Positions 54,139-64,000 of a DNA stretch of 64,000 nt are shown piece after piece. The notes under the pieces were generated by a model. It had not been told where the DNA came from, ran no database searches, and saw nothing but the letters and a program-made list of their open reading frames with translations. The DNA lies in NCBI RefSeq assembly GCF_900090045.1, contig NW_021638300.1:38705-102704 (forward strand). Reading direction: 5' to 3'. This stretch comes from Plasmodium malariae. Taxonomy: Eukaryota > Apicomplexa > Aconoidasida > Haemosporida > Plasmodiidae. How positions within the stretch are numbered: the stretch's first letter is position 1; each line of letters begins with the position of its first letter. Made by a program: the position numbers and the translations under genes.

Positions 54139-57100
54139 ATAATAGAAAAATGAAATATATAAATTCATAATATGCATCTAAAATATATTTCCATAATATT
54201 TATCTATAATAAGATGACTTTTATGAAATACATTTTATACATTGTTTTGATATCGTAAGGAAACCCTGGAAAGTAGAAGGTAAAGTAATAGATAATATAA
54301 GAGAAAAAACAAAGATGATATATATTGTTTAAAATGAGGGTATATAAAATATATTTCATTTATATATACATTTTTTTATTCGTACTAGAATACACATAAG
54401 AATCTTATATCAATACTTGATTCAATAAAAATATTAAGATTTATGTATATATATATATATATAATAAAAAAAAAAATTAATATTAATATATTCCGAAAAT
54501 ATTATACTTATAAGAAAATATTAAAATTTTGAAAAATAAATAAAAAAAAAAAATAATTCAAAAATACTATTTTGTAATTAATATACCATCACCATCACTT
54601 AAATTTATATAATTCTATTTTATTCCATTCGTGATTAATATATAGTTATTTTCACACTCAAAAAGGTACTTGGTTGTTTCCTTTAAACATTCCCTTTTTT
54701 ATCCATGTCAATTTTAAATAATATAAAAAATTTGTGAATGAAAAAACATATACTTTAAAACATATGAAAGCATAATAAAAATATATATATAATTTATATA
54801 ATTCATTATATCATAAAAAAATATAAATTATGTACATAATAACATGTACTAAGCTGTTATAAGTCAATGTATTTAGCACATTAATACTGTTCATTTATTA
54901 TAAAACGTTAATCCTTTATCTGTTATATATATCAGATTTTTTTTTAATTATTTATTTTTTCATAAAATCAAGGAGCAATTTAAAAGAAATTCTTTTTAAT
55001 AAAGAATTTAATTGAAACCATAAATAATATATTTTATAATACATGCAAAATGTTCACATATATATATATTTATAGAAACATATCATTTTTTTTTTCTGCA
55101 TATATAACTTTTATTAAAATGAATTTTTAGTAAATCATTGAATTTATTAAAAATGTTACAAGTGTTAATAATGAAAATATACTGATTATATAACTTACTA
55201 CTTAACGTTCATTCAATATTTTTCAAAAAGATAATAAAATTAATAAAAATAGTTCTTTTATTTTTCCTAATTTTTTTTAATTCACATATTATAATTGAAT
55301 AACATTTTTATAAAATTAAAAAAATACAACTTAAATATGAATACGTGCATAACTTAAACAGTACTCAATAGATAAGTTCCAACAATTTTTCATAACCAAG
55401 GGAAAATAAAAAACAACATATTTATTTTTATTTGTTTTCTTTAAATTAAATTTATAATTTCATTCTTATTATGTTCTATTAATAAGAAATTTTTAATGAT
55501 TTTCTTTTTATGTTTTAAAAAGAACATTTAAATTTTTATTTTCATCTTTTTCCTTTTTTTATGATTTTTGTAATTACACAATACTATTCTTTTTTTTCCT
55601 ATCAAGTTAATAAAATTAATGGTTTTTAGACTTTTTTGTATTATTTTTTAAATTACATCCATATATATTAATATTTATAAAATAAGCTAATACTAGATTT
55701 ACCAGTGAAAATATAAAATCCACTTGGATATTTAGGAATTTTTTTGCTGTTACCATATATCTTAAAAAACATTATAAATTTTTAATTACTGCTTTATAAT
55801 ATGTAAAAATTTTAATAACATTATTTTGTCTATTTTTTAAAAAATACCACTGATTCAGTAATATTATTAATAATTTATATAACAAAAAACTATTTTTCTT
55901 ATTTATTATAATTATCTCGATCAAATATTGCAATTTTAATTGAAATTTATATATGCACCTGTAATATGGCATTCTTATAATACATAAAAAATATATATTA
56001 TGATATATTTATAATATTTTATTAATACAATAATTATTTTTAGATATTAATACGTTTTATATTTCAACAAATTTAAGAAAATCAATATAATTTTGACATT
56101 TTCATTTTATATTAGTAGAAATAAAAATATAGATCCTATTAAGTATATTAGTTAAGTATAAATAAAAAAACTTTCAAATCATACTTTTATGCTTTATCCT
56201 TTAATATACATATGACATGTATATTTAATTAATATAAAGTTTACATTACAACTACAATAAGTATTTTCGATTTTTTTTATTTTTTATAATTAATATGCTC
56301 ACGTAATAAAATTTTTAATTTTACTAAAATTATTTAAAATTAATTTAAGTACGTTAATAGTATATTAAAAATGAAAAATTATAAAAAAAATAATAATATA
56401 TATATACGTACAAAAGTAGTCATTAATTAAAATATATATCGTTAAAGAAGAATTGTAATGTTTTGGAATATATTTTGCACATTATTACCCCGACTATTCT
56501 ATTAAACAAAATATATTTATAAAAATTGAGAAAACATCATAATAACATAATAAATCAAGAATTATTTGAAATATAAAAATAATAGTATTCTTAATAGTAA
56601 GATAAAGATAGTAATATATTGAGAACCATAGAATATCTATCATTAAATAACAATTAAAAACATTTATTTTAACAATTTTAACAATTATTGTACTATTTCA
56701 GCCTCTATACGGTTTATGACGAAAAAGATAGTTCATTCTATATATGAAATAATAATAAAAATAAATTTTTTTTTATTCCATTTATTATATTTTTTAAAAT
56801 ATATTTGATTTTGTGCCAAATATATTAGTACAATTAATATAACTTATAATTTATGTATTACACAAAATATATATAATCGTAAGATATTTTAGAACAATTA
56901 GTTATATAAGAAAAGGAGAAATTATATAATATTACTTTCTAAGTACTTTGAAATAAATATTATTATTATGTTTAACTAATCTGTCATATAATGATCATAA
57001 ATAAAATAGAAGTGATATACACAAAATTGGAAAATATTCTGACATTAATCCTCGCAACTATTTTATTACATATGGAAATAAAAATATGTATTATAAACAA

Positions 57101-58165
57101 GTTTACTAATGGTATATATGATATATAGATTATGGTGATAAATTTTTAATTAGCTTATTAATCTATATATTTGTTATCCTATAAGCACATACGATTTCAG
57201 TAATAAATTATATTAAATGAGTTAAGATAATTATTAAATATTATTTTATTTTTAATATATAATTATAATCAATTTAATATACAAAAACACCTAATTTTTC
57301 TGCATATATTTATTTATCTAATATAAAAAAATATATTATGCCATGCTGCAATATTCTAAAGAAGTAAAATTTTAACTTCTACTTGTAATACAATGGATAG
57401 AATTAGCAAATTATTTTAATATTATACGATATAGTCGATCCATGGAATATTACGCTTATAATTAAAACAATTTTTTTGAGGATGTATATTTTAAATTTAA
57501 CAAATAAACTCCCATTTTCATATACTTTTACTTAAATTTCCTTTTCATTTAATTAAATTTTAATTTTCGTAATATTCGTGAAGTTCAGTTTGTTAAACAA
57601 TATATATATTATTATGACATATTATAAATATTAAATGAAATATTATGAACCGTATTAATTTAATTTAAAAAAAATAATAATAATAAATATGAAAATTATA
57701 TACATAATAAATAGATAAAATTTATCGTATTTTAGAAGGCCCCAAGTGGTACCTAAATATATATTTAATATAGTGGGCAATTTATATGAGAATGAACTAA
57801 AATTAATTTATTTTTTTGTATAATATATCAGTTCAATTGTATAAACTTCACACAAATAAAAAAATGGGAAAGTGCATTTTTCTCTATAATTTTTTTTATT
57901 TACAACAAAATAACCATGTTTTTAAAATTATCACTTTATAAATTAAAAGCGCTTATTTTATCTTTTACTAACTACTCTACCTTATTTTAATATTAATTAA
58001 AAGTAAAGAGGCAATTTTCTTAAGTAATTTTGTTTTTAAAATTATATGTATTAAAAAAAGGAATAAACCTGATATAAACATATTATATATATATTTACAT
58101 TTATATAAATATTAATATTTTACCAATTTAATATTCGTTATTTGATTCACGTACTCTTACATACA
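54139..58165. other. Intergenic, mostly duplicated pir block
   Basis: After the STP1 3' flank, sequence from about 54800 belongs to copy 2 of the pir block. The minus-strand frame at 55772-55972 is AT-rich and unsupported. The partner of the 34972-35166 frame lies near 56965-57150 and is broken by stops. Confidence 0.45.
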
Positions 58166-61100
58166 ATGACATCTGGAAGTACCTATGAAAACGTAAAATT
58201 AATTTTTATTTTATAATTATTATATATATTGTTGTACTCAATGGTTCATTGTTCTTGAAATGATATATAAATATACTTAATGAAAATGTAATTTTGTCTA
58301 TTTATATATTATTATTATATATTTTCATATTTTGGAAGAATACTGTAACACTATATCTTAAATATAGAGATAACTTTGATAATAAAGCTATACCAGATAC
58401 TCAGAATAGTAGTGGACATAAAGAAAATCCTGCAAGGAAATATATGCATATTTATTCTGATGATGGTGATTTAGTCAATACATGTCAAGAAATTGGTAGA
58501 TATTTAATTGAAATAAATGAACACTATAAATATGATAGACACAATCGTTGTAAATACTTAAATTACAGGATAAATTCAGACCAAAAATATAATAATCCTA
58601 GTTGGTTTAAGGAATATGAACAATTTTCGTCCCAAATAGATAATGTATGCAAGAAAGAAATAAAAAAAATTGATTTTCACATTTTAAGAAAACTTGAGAA
58701 CTTATACAAATTATATAAGGATTTTAACAGTTTTATTACTCAAGAAAAAACTTCTAGTAGTAATTGTGAACATCCTAAAAATTGTTATGATTTTTATATT
58801 GAACATTACAGGGAATGTGAAGGAAACGTATATAACGAATTTTGCGGAGAATTAAGAAATTTTAAGGAAGTATATGATTAACACACGGAGAATCTAACTA
58901 CTTATCCTCATGTACCAAAAATTTTAGTACCTCCAAAAAGTTATGTTTTTGCTTCCAGTTTAACAACAACTGTTGTATTATTAACATCTTTTATTTTATT
59001 TTTTTTATATAAGGTTAATTAAAATTATTCTTAAAATAAAGAATATTCTATTACATTACGTTTCTTCATTTTCATAAGTAATTACCAAAACAAAAAAATT
59101 ATATTTTTAAGAATGTATTTATTTTCTTTTCTTCATATAGTTTACTCCAGTGAAATCATGGTTAAATATTCATTTAAAAAGGAAAAAAACAGTTGAACTT
59201 GAAGAAGTTAATAAAGAATCAAGAGAATCTTTAAAAAATATCTTCGAAGACGTTTATAAAAATTATGAACGAAGTGTATATGATATAGGTTATCAAACTC
59301 AAGGGCATACTTGATACAAATCATTATAATTTATATTATTTGCAACAGAAAAACTAGTACTCAGTTGTATCAAAGCTACATACTCGGAGAAATTTATAAA
59401 TAAATAATATTAACTAAAAGTAAACAAATAAATAAATTTTAAGAAAAATTACAATAATAATGATATAAAAATTAAATAAAGAAAAGATGATTATAAATGC
59501 AATAATATTATGAGAACCAGTAACACAAAAATCCATTTACACATTACTTTTTCATTAAAATGCATAAACGATAATTTTATAATTTAAACATATAACACAA
59601 GATTATTCAGTAAATATTTATTTCCTTATAGAATAATATGAAGTAATGATTATTAGCTATGTACTAAAAACAAAAGGAAAAAAAGTTAAGTAGACATATA
59701 AATATTAATCATAACATGCATAATATTATTACATAAACAGAAAAAGGAAAACCATAAAATAAAAACCTCATTTAATAAATAAACAATTAATATATTTTAT
59801 ATATAACTAACTTTATTTTAATTTCTTATTATTAGTTGTTTTTTTTTGCAATTACATAGAATTAAATATTTAACAAATTATGCACACATTTTAACATTTT
59901 TACTTTTATCTGCTAGATATGATGTAAAGCATTGTAATAAGGATAATTATAATTTACTATAAGGAATATCGATTTTACTGCCGATTAAAATTTAAATGGG
60001 AACAATACTATCCATTGTTTAATAATTTATAAATAAGATCTTCTAGAGCATCGCTCTTTAATTTTTTGCTCCCTTAATATCCTTTTATTTGTACATCATC
60101 TAAGTAAACAAATATATATATAAAAAAAACATATACGAAACTATTTTGGAACTATACAGTTTTCACTAAAGTGTATTATAATAGTAACATAGGGTATTTA
60201 AACTTGCATGTTTAATTTTTATTTATTTTATACAAAAGGAAAAATATATAAAATATTTCTATTAATACAGTATCAATTAACATGGAAATATATAAGAGAA
60301 CAGAAAAATTGAAAGGTAATTATATTTTACTTGATATTTCATGGATAATTTCGCTTTTGTAGTCTCCATGTAAGTCGTACACATAGTTATACATATGATA
60401 TTTTAGATATGAAGACTCCCATTTTTCATCATATAAAATTTTCCATTACAGCTGTAATTTTTGAATTAGAAAATTCATAATTTGTTCACACTTTAATTAT
60501 TTTACAAAACTTTATTTGGCCTGGATTATTACAAATATATGAAGTTATGATATCAATTTTATATGAGACATTTTTTATCATACCTAACACAATATTAAAA
60601 ATAATAAAACAATAAATATATATTATTGTAATTATAACACATTAATGTGATATTGATTTACCTATATCAGAAAAACAAACACAAATAGTTTCATAATAAG
60701 CGGGAATTTAGTATTATTTTTCATAAGAATTTCTTTATAGTAAAAATAAATTCAATATAGCCAAAATATCTCAGCATATAATTGACATGTCCAATAAATA
60801 TAAAGACAAAATTAAGTTCGTTACATTTTTTTAATCATCTTTTTTAATTTTACTCTAATGATCTGTTATACTGTATATATATTTATATAAATTATTAACA
60901 GCATAGTGAGGTATATGACTAAAAAAGATATGAATATTATAAAGTAATATTCCCTTACTAATTTATTTATGCAATACAAAAATGAAATATTAAGAGAAAT
61001 AATCTATAAAAATTATTAACACAGCTCACCAACAAATTCAATGCATTGATAATAGTTTATTCTTTATTAAAAAATAATTAAATTAATAAAACTATCACTT

Positions 61101-61200
61101 TCATTTATATCATAGTAATATGGAATTTAAATAAAAAAAGTCCTATTACAAATCAAAAAAATATTTTTAAAATTTGAAATGTATAGCATTTAACTTTTTG
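54800..61200. repeat. pir-containing duplicated block, copy 2 (partner at 32.8-39.2 kb)
   Basis: Aligns in order with 32800-39200. The offset is 22.0 kb at both ends and about 21.98 kb at the pir exons, so few large indels separate the copies. Similarity extends over non-coding DNA on both sides of pir, so the unit of duplication was larger than the gene. Confidence 0.65.
58166..59314 (+). pseudogene. pir: pir gene with one in-frame stop (variant antigen family)
   Basis: Three exons with matching phases. Exon 1 is 58166-58192 (MTSGSTYEN, GTAAAA donor). Exon 2 is 58339-59013; its acceptor is GGAAG where the partner has TTTAG, and its donor is GTTAAT. Exon 3 is 59141-59314. Exon 2 holds the PIR domain: LYLKYRDNFDNKAIPD, NTCQEIGRYLIEINEHYKYD, RCKYLNYRINSDQKYNNPSW, HPKNCYDFYIEHYRECEG and NEFCGELRNFKEVYD. 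A TAA follows at 58879-58881. Reading then continues without shift through HTENLTTYPHVPKILVPPKS and the membrane segment SSLTTTVVLLTSFILFFLYK. Exon 3 is FTPVKSWLNIHLKRKKTVEL to DIGYQTQGHT and ends at TGA. Without the one stop it would encode about 290 residues. With it, the product lacks the membrane anchor and tail. Confidence 0.87.
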
Positions 61201-61792
61201 TTATATATATATAAATATAGAAACATTTAATTTGTTAATTGATTGAAGTTTATTCGTTTTAGTTTAATAGTGAATTGGTTGTACATTTAAAAATATATAT
61301 ATGCTAATAATATAAAGAACAATAAAAATATCCACCATAAACTCTAAAACTAGAATCCTATTTAAAAACGGATATTATTTATATTATAACTTCATAATTA
61401 TAAAGTACAAATAAAATAAAACATCTATTAAAAGGTTGTTTTTAATTAAATATTATTCATTATTTTCTTATCATATATCTTATGTTGTAGAATAAACATA
61501 AATATTATTTATATGCTTAAAAAGATATATATTGATACAGCAAAATACTATTAATCCGTTTAATGATTTATTAACCAGGAAATATATGTTTTTAATTTTA
61601 TAAGAATAGTACATTTTTTTATTTATTCAGCAAATACTTATTTAAAACTAAGAAAGAATAAAAAATAATTAAAACACTTTTTTATAATAATAGACATATA
61701 TTGACACATGATATCAACAAAATTATATAAATCCTCTTTTACTTAATAATTTTAATGAATATACAAATATTTCATTAAAATGATCCTTTTGA

Positions 61793-61829
<37 letters not shown>

Positions 61830-62033
61830 AATATTTTATAAAAATAAGAAAATAGTTTTAATACATATCGAATGATATTAAAATAGTCAAACTAACAAAA
61901 AATGTTAAATTTTATATTTGTATTATTGTTCATTATAAGGCCACGAATATACTGGTGTATTTATGAGATCAAAGAAATTACAAGTATATTTTATATTTGT
62001 GTATATTTCTTAGGAAAATGTAGATATTAATTT
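59315..62033. other. Intergenic
   Basis: To about 61200 this is copy 2 of the duplicated pir block. Beyond it is AT-rich DNA on the 3' side of the gene at 62034. No gene seen. Confidence 0.45.
61797..61825. repeat. AT dinucleotide microsatellite
   Basis: About 14 uninterrupted AT units. Confidence 0.9.
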
Positions 62034-62904
62034 TTATAAAAATACTACATTACTTAAAGGAGGATATGACGTATTGTTTATTTCAATTTTTGTATATATT
62101 GACTTTATGTACATAACAATTTTTCGGCTCAGATAAATCATTGTTGATAGGACTATAAGCGCTAATATCAAAAATCCCCAAGTTGATGGGTTTAAAAAAT
62201 ATTTTAAACATAATTTAAATTGAGATTTTTCCATGCTGAGTACAGATTTTAAAACAAATAGTAGTATTCCAGTTAATACGATGAATATAGAAAATATGCA
62301 TATCATACCTACTTTAAGTTTTAAATCATTTCTTAAAAACTTAAAATCTGATTTCGTAGTATCTCTAACCTTATTTTTATAATATATTTTGTCTAAATTT
62401 TTTTTTTTAAGATAAGACTTTTCTTGGTTCGGTACAAAATAGTTACTTGTTCTAGCTTGTTTACAGACTTCTGTGTTATTTAATGAACATTCATTGATAA
62501 TTTTACTTTTCCCTCTGGATACTTTTTTACAATTAGATATAATTTTTTTTTCGTATTCTACAATATTTGGAATATCTTCTTTTATACATACAATACTTGA
62601 ATACTTTCCTTGATTACGCTTTGCTAGTAATCGATAAGTTCTTGTGTTTAAATCTATATCTATATGGTTCTTCTCATTCAAAAATTTATAATAGATACTC
62701 TAGAAAAAACAAAAATTCACAAGCCTTAGAGTATAAACAATTTTATTCTAAAAAAGAGTATTAAAATACACAATGAAAAATATAAATAATGCATATACCT
62801 TATGAATAATACCATACCTTATCATTGTAGAAATTAAAAATCCATATTAAAAGAAACACAGTAAATACTTTAATATAAAAACCAAAGTTATTTTTTTCTC
62901 CCAT
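62034..62904 (-). CDS. Exported two-TM protein with family N-terminus and divergent body
   Basis: Two exons, 250 residues. Exon 1 is 62818-62904 (29 codons, MGEKNNFGFYIKVFTVFLLI...), with a GTATGG donor. Exon 2 is 62034-62699 after TTTTTTCTAG, opening SIYYKFLNEKNHIDIDL. The PEXEL-like site RTYRLLAKRNQGKYSSIV and the KEDIPN stretch match the fam-l/fam-m genes. From there on it differs: neither KKIFKELDY nor GKHFHFEKK occurs. Instead there is a basic linker (YLKKKNLDKIYYKNKVRD) and two membrane segments, MICIFSIFIVLTGILLFVL and WGFLILALIVLSTMIYLS. The tail is RKIVMYIKSIYTKIEINN and a short hydrophobic end, not the basic fam tails. The frame is intact. Best called a Plasmodium exported protein of unknown function. 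Confidence 0.78.
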
Positions 62905-64000
62905 GACATAGATTATTAATATAATATTATATTCAGTAAGGAAGAGAATAATAATATTATAATATATTTTAATTATAAAAAATAGAGTATATATTATATC
63001 AATTTTATATTATTATCTTTTATTTTTTGCAAAAATGTATAATTAAAATATTTACAATTAAAATGAAATTTACAGCATACTCAAAGTAATATAAATTTAA
63101 AATTTTATTTTATATATTTTAATACTATTTTTAAAAAAGCAAAAATTCAGTGAAATACCACAGTTCGCATTAATTCTTAAATATTAAGCATATATAATTG
63201 CATTATATAATATAATTTAGTAATTAAATAATTTTTCAATTACTTCCTTCAAAATAAAATTAAAAAAAAAATTTTTCCTTATTAAATAAAAATAATTAAG
63301 TTTATATTTATATAGAATATCGAGAATAATTACTTTTATAAATGCTGATTGCATCTTAATTATTCGAATATTACAAATATTATATTTTGAAAAAATGATA
63401 AATACTGTTAAATGATAATTTCATAATAATATGATAGTATAATAATAAATGAAAAAAAATTTTTACATAACATCATGCTATATAAATTATAAAACTTTAA
63501 ATATATATTAACTAATATATATTTAAAAAATATAATTTATGAGATAATACAATATTATTTGATAAATATATAATTTAACGTAAAATAAAAATATATTTTT
63601 ATTTCATGTACCATAACACCTAAAATATTTAGTTTTTTAATAAACTATAATTTTTATCATTTTTTTTAAATGACGTATTTTAAAATTAATTCACTTTATT
63701 TTTTGTATTTTTTTATTATTAAGATATGTGTTTAAAATAATTATTAATAAATTTAAAAAGTAGATAAAAAATAAAGCTCCTACAAGTTTCACGTATAAAA
63801 TTATATTTAATATAAAGGTATATAAAATGAAAAAATTTTACTTATATGAATATAATACATATAGATTACAGTATAAAGATAAAAAAACATAAAAGAATAA
63901 CTTTATGTTTACTACAATATATAATTTATTAATTTTTATTTTTTTATTTGTAAAGTTATAAATTATTTATTATTTATTTTTTTACATATACATAATGTTA
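62905..64000. other. 5' flank of the gene at 62034 and AT-rich end of the window
   Basis: A weak upstream element is near 63311. Otherwise AT-rich sequence without a gene. Confidence 0.45.
63311..63331 (-). promoter_or_regulatory. Weak upstream element of the gene at 62034-62904
   Basis: TATAGAATATCGAGAATAAT at about 405 bp upstream of the start. It is the left arm of the series only; no matching right arm is seen. Confidence 0.2.

Overview
The window looks like a subtelomeric stretch of a Plasmodium chromosome, most likely P. malariae or a close relative. The DNA is extremely AT-rich and genes are sparse. Genes have short signal-sequence exons followed by a main exon. The families present are the two-exon fam-l/fam-m exported proteins (known from the P. 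malariae lineage), pir, and one STP1/SURFIN-like gene. All calls come from reading the sequence and from remembered family features; no database search was run. No telomere array, rRNA, tRNA, CRISPR array or bacterial-type feature was seen.

Minus strand: eight exported-protein genes of the fam-l/fam-m type. One is partial at the left edge (1-458). The others lie at 4971-5856, 13995-14976, 17558-18526, 28379-29358, 40034-40911, 44413-45394 and 62034-62904. Each has a 28-29 codon hydrophobic exon 1, a 120-140 bp intron, and an exon 2 with a PEXEL-like site and two membrane segments. Four (13995, 17558, 28379, 44413) share the KKIFKELDY/KVKKYEKIKF core, which I believe is the family named fam-l. 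Two (4971, 40034) share the GKHFHFEKK/ILRNNEKYN core, which I believe is fam-m; the letters are from memory and could be swapped. The gene at 62034 keeps the common N-terminus but has a different body. Two relics are also present: a decayed gene at 20201-21040 and a C-terminal fragment at about 31890-32030.

Plus strand: two pir loci, at 36179-37260 (heavily mutated) and 58166-59314 (intact apart from one in-frame stop), and a four-exon STP1/SURFIN-like gene at 51644-54138. All exported two-TM genes point left; pir and STP1 point right.

Between genes, much of the DNA is old duplication. About 6 kb around each pir copy aligns at a constant offset of roughly 22.0 kb (about 32.8-39.2 kb with about 54.8-61.2 kb). 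About 3 kb without convincing genes at 8.4-11.4 kb aligns with 23.6-26.5 kb. The exported genes carry shared flanks: an inverted-repeat element about 320-440 bp upstream of the start codon, and a recognisable segment about 800-890 bp beyond the stop. An orphan copy of the upstream flank lies at 41.9-42.6 kb. The likely common role of the encoded proteins is remodelling or decorating the infected red cell or parasite surface, inferred from the families and not shown by the sequence alone.
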